This document shows, in pieces, positions 1 to 8,152 of a stretch of DNA of 64,000 nt. The notes under the pieces were generated by a model, which saw only the letters and a program-made list of their open reading frames with translations, did not search any database and was not told where the DNA came from. A program made the position numbers and the translations under genes. Each line of letters begins with the position of its first letter. Position 1 is the first letter of the stretch. This DNA is from Pyxidicoccus xibeiensis (GTDB lineage Bacteria; Myxococcota; Myxococcia; Myxococcales; Myxococcaceae), in the NCBI RefSeq assembly GCF_024198175.1, contig NZ_JAJVKV010000015.1, forward strand, positions 1 to 64,000, in the 5' to 3' direction.

Positions 1-232
1 TTCCCTGGCCCGCCGCTTCTTCGCGCCCTTGGCTCTCACCCCTCCTCGACAACCACGCCATACTCAAGAAGTCGAGCGCTTCGGCTCCTACCCTGAGCAT
101 CTCCCCCCCCTTTTTCGACGGTCTGACAAGCAGACAGGTTGGGGGAAACCGCGCCCGGGACGGCTCCGCTGGAAGGGTGAGGGGTGCAGCGAAACCTGTC
201 GGACAAGCAGACCTGTTGGGAGGAGGACTGGC
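1..232. other. Intergenic region with two copies of a short repeat
   Basis: No gene is supported here. An open frame runs upstream of the thioredoxin start, but it has no ribosome binding site and its residues look like shadow coding. The tail of a gene lying to the left may enter at the edge; I cannot decide this. Two related elements, at about 121-143 and 196-218, share the core GACAAGCAGAC flanked by GTC/CTGTC and ACAGG/ACCTG. Each can form a short imperfect hairpin. Confidence 0.5.
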
Positions 233-790
233 ATGGAGGGTGGTACCCCGACTGGAGCGCTGGGACGGATGAAGGCCGCCTGGGAGCGGGCCCGCCAGCG
301 CTGGTGGGTGCGGTGGGGCGTGGACCTGGCGGTGCTGGTGCTCATCGTCGCGGCGGTGGGCGCGTGGCAGGCACGGCGGCTGCCCGGAGGCGGCGCCCCG
401 GCGCCGGGCTTCACGCTGCGCACGCTCGGGGGCGAGCCCGTCCAGTTGGAGGCCCTGCGCGGCAAGCCGGTGGTGCTGGCCTTCTGGGCCCCCTGGTGCG
501 GTGTCTGCAAGGTGGAGTCGTCCAACCTCTCCCAGCTCCGGAGGCTCGCGGGGGACTCCGCGCACGTGGTGTCCGTGGCGGTGGCCTACGACGACGAGGA
601 GGACGTGCGGCGCTTCGTCCAGGAGCACGACGTGGACTTCCCCGTGCTGCTCGGGGACGACGCCGTGCAGCGCGCCTTCCGCGTGGATACCTTCCCCACC
701 GTGTTCTTCCTGTCGCCCGAGGGCCGCATCGAGCGCGCGGTGGTCGGCTACACCACGCTCGCCGGACTGGGGTGGCGGCTGATGCTGTAG
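233..790 (+). CDS. Membrane-anchored TlpA/ResA-like thioredoxin
   Basis: A 185-residue protein disulfide oxidoreductase. Residues 1-26 are basic and cytoplasmic, 27-47 form one membrane anchor, and a thioredoxin fold follows outside the membrane. The redox site WCGVC lies at Cys89/Cys92 after the usual FWAPWC strand end, and the cis-proline stretch TFPTVFFL is near residue 158. Such proteins keep periplasmic thiols reduced, for example in cytochrome c maturation. The start at 233 is chosen because GGGAGGAGG lies just upstream; the frame stays open further 5' but without coding character. It is followed after 30 bp by the ABM-like gene, possibly co-transcribed. The specific partner is unknown. 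Confidence 0.85.
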   Translation: MEGGTPTGALGRMKAAWERARQRWWVRWGVDLAVLVLIVAAVGAWQARRLPGGGAPAPGFTLRTLGGEPVQLEALRGKPVVLAFWAPWCGVCKVESSNLSQLRRLAGDSAHVVSVAVAYDDEEDVRRFVQEHDVDFPVLLGDDAVQRAFRVDTFPTVFFLSPEGRIERAVVGYTTLAGLGWRLML

Positions 791-820
791 CTGTGGGCAC
801 CACGCCCGCGGAGGTTTCCC

Positions 821-1144
821 ATGCTGGCCCGCACCTGGCGTGGCGTGACGAAGGCAGCCGATGCCGAGGCCTACCAGGCCTACCTGGAGCGCACGGGCCT
901 CACGCAGTACCGCGCCACGCCCGGCAACCTCGGCGCCTACTGCCTGCGGCGCGTCACGGGTGAGCGCGCCGAGTTCCTGCTGGTGACGCTGTGGGAGTCC
1001 ATGGACGCCGTCCGCCGCTTCGCGGGCGAGTCCCCCGAGCGGGCCGTCTTCTACCCGGAGGACGACCGCTACCTCATCGACAGGGACTTGCACGTCACCC
1101 ACTACGAGGTGCCCTTCGCCTCCGTGGCGGAAGTCGGCTCCTGA
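821..1144 (+). CDS. ABM-like dimeric alpha/beta-barrel protein
   Basis: A 107-residue cytoplasmic protein. Its pattern (aromatic first strand, a helix with YLERTGL, a strand with FLLVTLWESMDAVRRFAG, then VFYPEDDRYLIDRDLHVTHYEV) fits the antibiotic biosynthesis monooxygenase fold, a ferredoxin-like dimeric barrel. W-E-S-x-D-A-V-R-R-F is the typical recognition stretch. Members include quinol monooxygenases, haem-degrading enzymes and many proteins of unknown function; no substrate can be assigned. The GGAGG at 810-814 sets the start. It follows the thioredoxin gene on the same strand and ends 22 bp from the convergent GH16 gene. Confidence 0.75.
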   Translation: MLARTWRGVTKAADAEAYQAYLERTGLTQYRATPGNLGAYCLRRVTGERAEFLLVTLWESMDAVRRFAGESPERAVFYPEDDRYLIDRDLHVTHYEVPFASVAEVGS

Positions 1145-1165
1145 CTCCCGCCGCGTGGCGGCCGC

Positions 1166-2533
1166 TCACAGGCGGATGAGCTCCACGTCATCCATGTGGA
1201 TGTAGTTGGCGGGGTTGCCCGCCGTGACGCGGGTGTGGAAGCCCAGCTCCAGGGAGCCGCCGGTGACGGAGATGGGCGGCGTCTCCACCAGCGTCCACGC
1301 GCCATACGAGCCCAGGTCCGTGTAGACGGGCGCGCAGCCGCCGCACGTCTTCGCCTGCAGCCGCGCCAGGTCGAAGCCGCCGCCCTTCCGCACCCACGCG
1401 CGGACGCGGTAGTTGCCCGCCGGCAGCCCGGAGGCCACCTGGTACGTCCACACCTCGAACGGTGAGCCGTTGTTCCAGTGCGTCAGGTGGTAGCTGCCCG
1501 TGCGGCCACCGTTGTACGTCTCGCTGAAGTCCGCGGCCTCGGTGCCGTTGGGGCTCCAGGTGGCCCAGCCCGTCATGCCGGACTCGAAGGACGGGTTGGT
1601 GAGCGTGGCGGGCGGCGTCGCGCCGGCGTCGTACCAGCGCACCCACTCCACCTCCATCGTCTTGCGCTCCCCCGCGCCGAGCGCAATCGCGCTGGCCGGC
1701 GGGTTGCCGTACCAGTTCCCGCCGAGCGCCAGGTTCAGCAGGATGTAGTGGTTCTGCTGGAACGCGGGCTCGTTGTGGTTGAAGTCCGCGGTGGCCCGCA
1801 CCTGGTTGTCCAGGCGGAAGATCATCCGGTTCGCCGTCCACTCGACTTCATAGATGTGGAAGCCGTCCGCCAGGCTGTAGCCCCGGTTGGCGCCGGTGCC
1901 CCAGTGCTGGTCCGCGCCGTTGGCGAAGTAGTGCGCCGCGGACTTCATCCACGTGGGCTCGTTGGAGTGCCACTCGAGGATGTCGATTTCGCCGCTGCGC
2001 GGCCAGCCCACCGAGGAGATGTTGCCGCCCAGCGTCCAGAAGGCCGGCCACATGCCGTAGCCGGACGGAATCTTGATGCTCGCCACCAGCTTGCCGTAGC
2101 GCCGCTCCACCTTGCCCTTGGTGTGGAGGCGGCCCGAGTAGAACGAACGCGGCCCGTAGCCGGCACAGCGCGAGTCATACGGCCCATCGCCCGTCCGCTC
2201 CGCGGTGATGATGAGCTTGCCGCCAGAGACGGTGACGTTCTGCGCGCGGGGGAACTCCAGCTCACCCGTGCCGAAGTTGCAGTTGTTGGTGACGGGGTCC
2301 CAGTTGCTCGTCAGCACCGTCCAGTGCGCGCCGTTGAGCGCCGTGCCCGGAAAGTCGTCCTGCCACCCGAGGTTCCACCCGGGACCAGGGTCGTAGCCCA
2401 GCTCGCGTTGCGCCTGACTCACGAGCGGAAGTGGCTCGGGCGCGGAGGGCGAAGCCTCCTCTCCACATCCACCGAGCACCGCCACGCAACCAGCGGCCCA
2501 CAGCATCGAACGCCATGCCTGTCGTCTGTGCAC
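1166..2533 (-). CDS. Secreted GH16 beta-glucanase lipoprotein with C-terminal carbohydrate-binding module
   Basis: A 455-residue exported glycoside hydrolase. A signal peptide ends in the lipobox VLGGC (Cys23), so it is probably a lipoprotein. The GH16 catalytic domain spans about residues 50-305. The signature GEIDILEW gives Glu182 (nucleophile), Asp184 and Glu187 (acid/base), matching the E-x-D-x-x-E pattern of bacterial 1,3-beta-glucanases. The last ~145 residues, from LTNPSFESGMTGW onward, look like a CBM4/9-type sugar-binding beta-sandwich. Expected action is hydrolysis of laminarin-like or mixed-linkage beta-glucans of fungal or algal prey. A second Met at residue 10 is an alternative start. 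An inverted repeat (CCAGGGG at 2555-2561, CCCCTGG at 2579-2585) lies just upstream. Confidence 0.9.
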   Translation of the reverse strand: MHRRQAWRSMLWAAGCVAVLGGCGEEASPSAPEPLPLVSQAQRELGYDPGPGWNLGWQDDFPGTALNGAHWTVLTSNWDPVTNNCNFGTGELEFPRAQNVTVSGGKLIITAERTGDGPYDSRCAGYGPRSFYSGRLHTKGKVERRYGKLVASIKIPSGYGMWPAFWTLGGNISSVGWPRSGEIDILEWHSNEPTWMKSAAHYFANGADQHWGTGANRGYSLADGFHIYEVEWTANRMIFRLDNQVRATADFNHNEPAFQQNHYILLNLALGGNWYGNPPASAIALGAGERKTMEVEWVRWYDAGATPPATLTNPSFESGMTGWATWSPNGTEAADFSETYNGGRTGSYHLTHWNNGSPFEVWTYQVASGLPAGNYRVRAWVRKGGGFDLARLQAKTCGGCAPVYTDLGSYGAWTLVETPPISVTGGSLELGFHTRVTAGNPANYIHMDDVELIRL

Positions 2534-2637
2534 GTCATCCTCCAGGGTAGCAAGCCAGGGGAAACGCTCCCTGACTTACCCCTGGAGCCCGCACACTGGA
2601 ACAGTTTTTTCGGACAATGGAGAAAGTCCGGATTTCT

Positions 2638-3708
2638 TCAGATGGCGTAGTCCCCGACAAAGACGGTGGCGGTGCGCACGTCGGCGCGCACCGAGTCACC
2701 TTCGACCACGCCGAGCGCATCGAACTCCGAGCGGGGCACCTCCACGGAGACCTCGTCCCCCGAGGGAAGCCGGAGCAGCACCTTCACGTAGGCGCCCACG
2801 GGCTTGAGCCGCTCCACGCGGCCGGTGGGGGCATGCCCGTTCACCGCATCCCCTCCGGGTGACTTCGCCAGCTTGATGTCGTGAGGCCGAACAAAGGCCT
2901 GGACGGACTCGCCCTCGCGGGCCGTTGCCGACACATTTACGGACAGCGAGCTCATGGCCACCCTGCCCGCCTGGACGCGGCCGCGCAGCACGCTGGCGCC
3001 GCCGATGAACGACGCGACGAAGGGCGACGCGGGCCGGCTGTAGATGTCCTCGGGGGAGCCCGCCTGGGCCACCCTCCCCTCGCTCATCACCACGACGTGC
3101 TGCGAGATTTCCAGCGCCTCCTGCTGGTCGTGCGTCACCAGTAGCGTGGTGAGGCCCGTCTGCACGTGCAGCTGGTGGAGCCACTCACGCAGCTCCTCGC
3201 GCACCCGGGTGTCGAGCGCGCCGAAGGGCTCGTCCAGCAGCAGCACTCGGGGCCGGATGGCCAGCGCCCGCGCGAAGGCCACGCGCTGCCGCTGCCCGCC
3301 GGAGAGCTGCCCGGGGTAGCGGCCGCCCAGCGCCTCCAGCTGCACCAGGCGCAGCATCTCGTCCACCCGGGCCTCGACTTCCGCGCGGGGGCGGCCCCGG
3401 ACCTGGAGCCCGAAGCCGATGTTCTGCCGCACCGTCATGTGACGGAACAGCGCGTAGCTCTGGAAGACGACGCCCACGTCCCGCTGCTGCACGGGCATGG
3501 ACGTACAGTCCACCCCGTCGATGTGGATGCGACCTCCGTCCGGGACTTCCAGGCCGGCGATGAGCCGCAGCAGCGTGGACTTCCCCGCGCCCGACGGCCC
3601 CAGCAGCGAGGTGATGGCGCCCGCGGGCGCCTGGAAGGACACGTCCGAGACGGCGGGCTTGCCGCCCTCGACGAAGCGACGGGTGAGCTGCTCGACGATG
3701 ATGCTCAT
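2638..3708 (-). CDS. cysA: Sulfate/thiosulfate ABC transporter ATP-binding protein CysA
   Basis: A 356-residue ATPase that powers the CysTW permease. Visible are Walker A GPSGAGKST (37-45), Q-loop VFQSYALF, signature LSGGQ (135-139), Walker B LLLDEP (Asp159-Glu160) and the switch His in LLVTHDQQEA. A C-terminal TOBE-like regulatory part (~240-356) contains VRPHDIKL, typical of CysA. The ATG at 3708 overlaps the cysW stop by four bases, so the two are translationally coupled. It is the last gene of the sulfate operon. MalK/PotA-type ATPases share the fold, but the context fixes the sulfate role. Confidence 0.93.
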   Translation of the reverse strand: MSIIVEQLTRRFVEGGKPAVSDVSFQAPAGAITSLLGPSGAGKSTLLRLIAGLEVPDGGRIHIDGVDCTSMPVQQRDVGVVFQSYALFRHMTVRQNIGFGLQVRGRPRAEVEARVDEMLRLVQLEALGGRYPGQLSGGQRQRVAFARALAIRPRVLLLDEPFGALDTRVREELREWLHQLHVQTGLTTLLVTHDQQEALEISQHVVVMSEGRVAQAGSPEDIYSRPASPFVASFIGGASVLRGRVQAGRVAMSSLSVNVSATAREGESVQAFVRPHDIKLAKSPGGDAVNGHAPTGRVERLKPVGAYVKVLLRLPSGDEVSVEVPRSEFDALGVVEGDSVRADVRTATVFVGDYAI

Positions 3709-4553
3709 GACGTGACGCTCCTCCACTCCACGTATTTCTTGACCACCAGCGTCACCAGCGCGAGCAGCGTCAGCAGGGACGCCACGGCGAACGCGCCGAC
3801 GAAGTCGTACTCGTTGTAGAGAATCTCCGCGTGCAGCGGCAGCGTCGTGGTGACGCCGCGCACGTGCCCGGACACCACGGACACGGCGCCGAACTCGCCC
3901 ATTGCCCGCGCGTTGCAGAGGATGACGCCGTAGAGCACGCCCCACTTCACCTTCGGCAGGGTGACGCTCCAGAACATGCGCCAGCCGCTCGCGCCCAGCG
4001 TCAGCGCCGCCTCCTCCTCGTCGCTGCCCTGGGACTGCATCACCGGCAGCACCTCGCGCGCGACGAAGGGGAACGTCACGAACACGGTGGCCAGGACGAT
4101 GCCCGGCACCGCGAAGATGACCTTCAGGTCATGCGCCGCCAGCCACGGCCCCAGCCAGCCATTGCGTCCGAAGAGCAGCACGAAGATGAGGCCCGCGATG
4201 ACGGGCGACACGCTGAAGGGCAGGTCGATGAGGGTGATGAGCAGCGAGCGCCCCCGGAACCGGAACCGCGCGATGAGCCACGCGGCGGCCAGCCCGAAGA
4301 CGAGGTTGAGGGGCACGGCGATGACCGCCGCCGTCAGCGTCAGGCGCATGGCGGACAGCGCCTCCGGGTCCTGGATGGCCGCGGCGTAGGCCGCCCAGCC
4401 CTTCTGGAAGGCGAACGAGAAGACGGCCACCAGCGGGACGAGGAGGAACACGCCCAGGAACAGCAGCGCCGCGCCGATGAGCGCCCAGCGGATGACGGCG
4501 GGCCCGCTGAGCGTCCGCGTCCGCCGCCGCAGGATGAGGGTGGAGGGGTGCAT
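3705..4553 (-). CDS. cysW: Sulfate ABC transporter permease CysW
   Basis: A 282-residue inner-membrane permease with about six helices. The first is near residues 26-49 and the last near 255-272. The EAA loop that contacts CysA is visible as EEAALTLGASGWRMFWSVTLPK, followed by the NARAMGEFGAVSVVSG stretch characteristic of CysW/CysT. It pairs with CysT to form the sulfate channel. It starts three bases after the cysT stop and overlaps cysA by four bases. Confidence 0.93.
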   Translation of the reverse strand: MHPSTLILRRRTRTLSGPAVIRWALIGAALLFLGVFLLVPLVAVFSFAFQKGWAAYAAAIQDPEALSAMRLTLTAAVIAVPLNLVFGLAAAWLIARFRFRGRSLLITLIDLPFSVSPVIAGLIFVLLFGRNGWLGPWLAAHDLKVIFAVPGIVLATVFVTFPFVAREVLPVMQSQGSDEEEAALTLGASGWRMFWSVTLPKVKWGVLYGVILCNARAMGEFGAVSVVSGHVRGVTTTLPLHAEILYNEYDFVGAFAVASLLTLLALVTLVVKKYVEWRSVTS

Positions 4554-4556
4554 GGC

Positions 4557-5399
4557 TCAGTGTCCGGGCCGGGCTTCCAGCCGGCGGTTCGTCCAGCGGT
4601 GGAGCAGGTTGACCGCGAGCAGCAGCGTGAACGACGCCAGCAGCATCACCACGGCGATGGCCGTCGCCCCCGCATAGTCGTACTGCTCCAGCTTGGTGAC
4701 GATGAGCAGCGGGACGATCTCCGTGCGCAGCGGCATGTTGCCGGAGATGAAGACGATGGAGCCGTACTCGCCCAGCGCCCGGGCGAACGCGAGGGTGAAG
4801 CCGCTGAGCAGCGCCGGCAGGATGGCCGGGAAGAGGACCTTCGCGAACGTCTGCCACGGCGTCGCTCCCAGCGTCGCCGCGGCCTCCTCCACGTCCACGT
4901 CGATGTCCTCCAGCACCGGCTGCACCGAGCGCACCACGAAGGGCAGCCCGATGAAGGTGAGCGCCACCGCCACGCCGATGGACGTGTAGGCCACCTTGAT
5001 GCCCACCGCCTCCAGGTAACGGCCGTACCAGCCATTGGCGGAGAACAGCGTCGTCAGCGTCAGCCCCGCCACCGCCGTGGGCAGTGCGAAGGGCAGGTCC
5101 ACCAGCGCCTCCACCAAATCCCTCCCGGGGAAGCGGTAGCGCACCAGCACCCAGGCGACGAGCAGCCCGAAGACGACGTTGGCCAGGGCCGCGGCGAGCG
5201 ACGCGCCGAAGGTGAGCTGATACGCCGCCAGGGCCCGGGCGGACGTGACAGTGGTCCAGAACTGCGCCCACGTCAGGGTGAACGTCTTGAGGAAGAGGCT
5301 GGACAGCGGGATGAGGACGATGAGCCCCAGGTAGAACCAGCTGAACCCCAGCGACAGCCGGAAGCCGGGCAGGACGCGGCGCTTGGTGGACGCGGGCAT
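4557..5399 (-). CDS. cysT: Sulfate ABC transporter permease CysT (CysU)
   Basis: A 280-residue inner-membrane permease with about six helices. The EAA loop reads EEAAATLGATPWQTFAKVLFP, and ARALGEYGSIVFISGNMP follows; the ALGEYGS(I/V)VFISGN wording is diagnostic of CysT. It forms the translocation path with CysW. It lies 14 bp downstream of the sulfate-binding protein gene and 3 bp upstream of cysW. Confidence 0.93.
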   Translation of the reverse strand: MPASTKRRVLPGFRLSLGFSWFYLGLIVLIPLSSLFLKTFTLTWAQFWTTVTSARALAAYQLTFGASLAAALANVVFGLLVAWVLVRYRFPGRDLVEALVDLPFALPTAVAGLTLTTLFSANGWYGRYLEAVGIKVAYTSIGVAVALTFIGLPFVVRSVQPVLEDIDVDVEEAAATLGATPWQTFAKVLFPAILPALLSGFTLAFARALGEYGSIVFISGNMPLRTEIVPLLIVTKLEQYDYAGATAIAVVMLLASFTLLLAVNLLHRWTNRRLEARPGH

Positions 5400-5413
5400 G
5401 GCGTGGCGCCCCT

Positions 5414-6460
5414 TCAGCGGGCCTGGGGCGCGTAGATGCGGTCGAAGACGCCGCCGTCGTCGAAGTGCGCCGCCTGGGCCTTCTTCCAGCCGCCGAAGAC
5501 GTCGGAGATGGTGAAGAGGCTCACACTGGGGAACTGCGACGCGTGCTTCGCGGCGACGGCCTGGGAGCGCGGGCGGTAGTGGTGCTTCGCCGCCAGCTCC
5601 TGGCCCTCGTCCGTGTAGAGGTACTGGAGGTAGGCCTCGGCGGCGGCGCGGGTGCCGCGCTTGTCCACGTTCTTGTCCACCACCGTGACGGGCGGCTCGG
5701 CGAGGATGCTCACCGAGGGGACGACGATCTCGAACTTGTCCTTGCCCACCTCCTTCGTGAGCAGGAAGGCCTCGTTCTCCCAGGCGATGAGCACGTCACC
5801 CAGGCCGCGCTCGGCGAAGGTGGTGGTGGAGCCGCGCGCGCCCGAGTCCAGCACGGGGACGTTGCGGAAGAGCTTCTCCACGAAGGCCTGCGCGGTGGCC
5901 TCGCTGCCGCCCTCCTTGCGAAGCGCGTAGCCCCAGGCGGCCAGGTAGTTCCACCGCGCGCCGCCGGACGTCTTCGGGTTCGGGGTGATGACGGCCACGC
6001 CCTCCTTCAGGAGGTCGTCCCAGTCGCGAATGCCCTTGGGGTTTCCCTTGCGCACCACGAAGACGATGGTGGACGTGTATGGCGCGCTGTTGTTCGGCAG
6101 CCGCGTCTGCCAGTCCTGGGGGATGAGCTGGCCCTTGTCGTGGAGCATGTCCACGTCGTAGGCGAGCGCCAGCGTGACGACGTCCGCCTCCAGCCCGTCG
6201 ATGACGGCCCGCGCCTGCTTGCCGGAGCCGCCGTGGGACTGCTTGATGGTGACCTTCTTGCCGCTCTTCGCCTCCCAGTGCTTCGCGAACGCGGCGTTGA
6301 AGTCCGTGTACAGCTCGCGCGTGGGGTCGTAGGAGACGTTGAGCAGCGTGACGGCGGCCTCTCCCGAGGGAGCGCCAGCAGCGGGGGCGTCACCGGACTT
6401 GGAGGAGCAGCCGGCGAGGGACAGCAGCGTGAACAGCGGAACCCAGAGCTTCGAGCGCAT
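5414..6460 (-). CDS. sbp: Periplasmic sulfate-binding lipoprotein
   Basis: A 348-residue solute-binding protein of the Sbp/CysP family. A short signal peptide with lipobox SLAGC precedes a low-complexity linker. The mature part starts with [19 protein letters not shown], the classic Sbp opening, and contains [27 protein letters not shown] and [16 protein letters not shown]; these loops bind sulfate by backbone NH groups and Ser/Trp side chains. The start at 6460 is set by the signal peptide, since the frame extends further without coding character. It delivers sulfate from the porin to CysTWA. Confidence 0.93.
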   Translation of the reverse strand: MRSKLWVPLFTLLSLAGCSSKSGDAPAAGAPSGEAAVTLLNVSYDPTRELYTDFNAAFAKHWEAKSGKKVTIKQSHGGSGKQARAVIDGLEADVVTLALAYDVDMLHDKGQLIPQDWQTRLPNNSAPYTSTIVFVVRKGNPKGIRDWDDLLKEGVAVITPNPKTSGGARWNYLAAWGYALRKEGGSEATAQAFVEKLFRNVPVLDSGARGSTTTFAERGLGDVLIAWENEAFLLTKEVGKDKFEIVVPSVSILAEPPVTVVDKNVDKRGTRAAAEAYLQYLYTDEGQELAAKHHYRPRSQAVAAKHASQFPSVSLFTISDVFGGWKKAQAAHFDDGGVFDRIYAPQAR

Positions 6461-6474
6461 GGCGGCGGGGCCTT

Positions 6475-7839
6475 TCACCAGCTGACCTGGAAACGGGAGA
6501 AGAAGACGGACTCGGGAATGCGGTCGCCCCCGGCCGCGCCACCCTCGAAGGTGGTGCGGACGTAGCTGGCGGCCACGCGGACGTTGCTGCTGAGGTACCA
6601 GTTGGCGGCGAGTCCCCACTCCTTCGCCTCGCGAGCGGACCGCTCGGGGTCGGCGTAGAGCGAGAATGAATCCGGGTCCACGCTCAGCGCCGAGTAGCGG
6701 GCCGCGAGCTCCACGGCACCCCACCCTGCTCCAGCGGTGCTGAAGGGGGCGACGGGACGCACGCCCTTGTAGTCGGCCTCACCTCCGATGAGGACGTAGG
6801 ACGCGGTGGCCTGCCATGAGGTGTGACGGAGCCGCGCGCGGTCCCCGCCCCGGCTCACCTCCTGCGCGGAGCTGACGTACTCCGCCAGCACGCCGAGCGG
6901 TCCGAAGTAGAAGTAGCCCTGGGGCGAGAAACGGACGTGGTCTCCACTGGCGATGACCGCCTCCGCCGCGGTGGCGCCCGTCCGGTAGCTGAAGAAGGTC
7001 TGCTGCCCGGCGGTGCGCAGCGGCGCCAGGCCCGTGGCGGTGGGCGAGCCGAACTGCTGGCCGCTCGTCGCCGAGACGCCCACGCCCAGCTTCTTCAGCG
7101 CGCCGATGGGGGTGGCCTTGAAGGGATGGGCGAACACGCGCGCGACGAGGTCGAAGCTGTCGTCCAGGTTGGTGTCGACGCTGGCGCCGTCCGGCGTGCC
7201 GTTGTAGGCGCCCAGGGAGTAGCTCAGCACGCCTTCCGCGAGCTCGCCTCCGAGCTGGAGCCCCACGTCGCGGTTGGGCACCAGGTTCGTGGGCAGGGCG
7301 CGCTCGACGAAGATGATGTTCGTCGCGGACTGGAGCCGCTCGAGCCCCACCTCCGGCTTGGCCTTGCCCGCGCGCAGCCGCAGCTGCTTCAGCGGCTTGA
7401 ACTCGACGAAGGCGTCCTGGACGGTGGCCGTGCCACCGCCGAAGTCCGGCATGATGCGGAAGTCCACCTTCTTGAAGAACGTCCCCTCCACGATGGGGCG
7501 CGCCCGGCGCAGGAGGAACGTCGTCGCCCCGGGCCGGTCCGCGTCGCTCTCGAAGAAGCGCGCGTCCGCATGGGCGTAGCCCTTCAGCCGGAGCTGTATC
7601 TCCTTGTCCGCGGACGACACGGTGATGCCTTCCGACGACGCCTTCGTCACCGGCGCGGACGACGCGGTGGCGGCTTCAGGCGCGGGCGGAGCTGGGGCCG
7701 CCTCGGAGGTCGGCGCAGGCGAGGCTGTCTCGGGTGGCGGCGCGGGCGGCGCTTCCGGTGGGGTTGTCTGTGCCGACGCCAGCGGGGCGATGAGCAGCCC
7801 TACGGCGACGGCGATGGAACGACCAGCGACACCTTGCAT
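6475..7839 (-). CDS. Phosphate-selective-porin-like (OprP/OprO family) outer-membrane porin
   Basis: A 454-residue predicted 16-strand barrel. A signal peptide (to about residue 23) is followed by a Pro/Ala/Glu-rich linker and a short coiled region, then the barrel. The barrel begins at [14 protein letters not shown] and ends at [11 protein letters not shown], a C-terminal aromatic signal for outer-membrane insertion. [21 protein letters not shown] and [19 protein letters not shown] are hallmark stretches of the OprP/O family. It is the first structural gene of the sulfate operon, so it probably admits sulfate rather than phosphate; this is inferred from position only. The attenuator-like leader lies immediately upstream. 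Confidence 0.85.
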   Translation of the reverse strand: MQGVAGRSIAVAVGLLIAPLASAQTTPPEAPPAPPPETASPAPTSEAAPAPPAPEAATASSAPVTKASSEGITVSSADKEIQLRLKGYAHADARFFESDADRPGATTFLLRRARPIVEGTFFKKVDFRIMPDFGGGTATVQDAFVEFKPLKQLRLRAGKAKPEVGLERLQSATNIIFVERALPTNLVPNRDVGLQLGGELAEGVLSYSLGAYNGTPDGASVDTNLDDSFDLVARVFAHPFKATPIGALKKLGVGVSATSGQQFGSPTATGLAPLRTAGQQTFFSYRTGATAAEAVIASGDHVRFSPQGYFYFGPLGVLAEYVSSAQEVSRGGDRARLRHTSWQATASYVLIGGEADYKGVRPVAPFSTAGAGWGAVELAARYSALSVDPDSFSLYADPERSAREAKEWGLAANWYLSSNVRVAASYVRTTFEGGAAGGDRIPESVFFSRFQVSW

Positions 7840-7905
7840 GCGGAACCTCGTTTGGGGAAACGGGAGGCCGCGATGGGATGAGCTGGATTCGGGTCCTGAA
7901 ACTCG

Positions 7906-7938
7906 AAAGCCCACTCCCTCGCGGGCAGTGGGCTTTTT
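7906..7938 (-). terminator. Intrinsic-terminator-like hairpin in the leader of the sulfate operon (putative attenuator)
   Basis: AAAGCCCACT (7906-7915) is complementary to AGTGGGCTTT (7927-7936). Inner CCC/GGG pairs and a TCGC loop extend this to about 13 bp with one bulge. Read on the minus strand it follows the Cys-rich leader ORF by about 24 nt, precedes the porin start by ~67 nt and ends in TTTCGAGTTT. On the plus strand it is followed by TTTTT, so it could also stop transcription coming from the left. The 5' arm as read on the minus strand (7925-7933, GCCCACTGC) can instead pair with GCGGTGGGC inside the leader ORF (7982-7990). Confidence 0.65.
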
Positions 7939-7960
7939 CGGACCGGTTCGACCAGGGCTC

Positions 7961-8035
7961 TCAGGCCACTGGTGGACAGGCGCCCACCGCAGGTGCGTGA
8001 CAGCAGCAACAAGCGGTGGTGGTCGCGAAGAACAT
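7961..8035 (-). CDS. Polycysteine leader peptide of the sulfate-uptake operon
   Basis: A 24-codon ORF (ATG at 8035-8033, TGA at 7963-7961). It encodes a peptide containing TTTACCCCHAPAV, that is four consecutive Cys codons (TGT TGC TGC TGT), with a fifth Cys at codon 20. No strong ribosome site is visible. A TTGACA hexamer on the same strand (8075-8070) would place a transcript start close to the ATG, so the ORF may be nearly leaderless. Codons 16-18 (GCGGTGGGC) are complementary to the 5' arm of the following hairpin. This is the layout of an amino-acid attenuator. Polycysteine uORFs upstream of sulfur genes are documented in mycobacteria. Here a ribosome stalled on Cys codons should leave codons 16-18 free and block the terminator. 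Function is inferred; expression is unproven. Confidence 0.7.
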   Translation of the reverse strand: MFFATTTACCCCHAPAVGACPPVA

Positions 8036-8122
8036 GAGCCGGCTGACAATGCCCCGGTGACGGTTGCGTTGTCAACGCGTCCACGGCGTCGGCCACCGAA
8101 CGTACCTTCAAGGCAATTCTTG

Positions 8123-8128
8123 TATAAT
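8123..8128 (+). promoter_or_regulatory. Candidate -10 box (TATAAT) of the LamG protein gene
   Basis: A perfect TATAAT lies 25 bp upstream of the ATG at 8153, with AGGAG at 8143-8147 as the ribosome site. No good -35 box is seen at the 17-bp distance. The surrounding stretch is conspicuously AT-rich for this genome. Confidence 0.45.
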
Positions 8129-8152
8129 CAGGATTCCACGACAGGAGTCCTC

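Noticed and set aside
3831-5435. Plus-strand 534-codon frame over cysT/cysW.
   Set aside because: Gln/Arg/His-rich shadow of membrane-protein codons.
7945-7975. CCTGAGAG near the sulfate-operon leader resembles the TPP-riboswitch CTGAGA box.
   Set aside because: No second thi-box or matching stem architecture is present; the bases belong to the leader ORF end (GCC TGA) and the pairing fits an attenuator.
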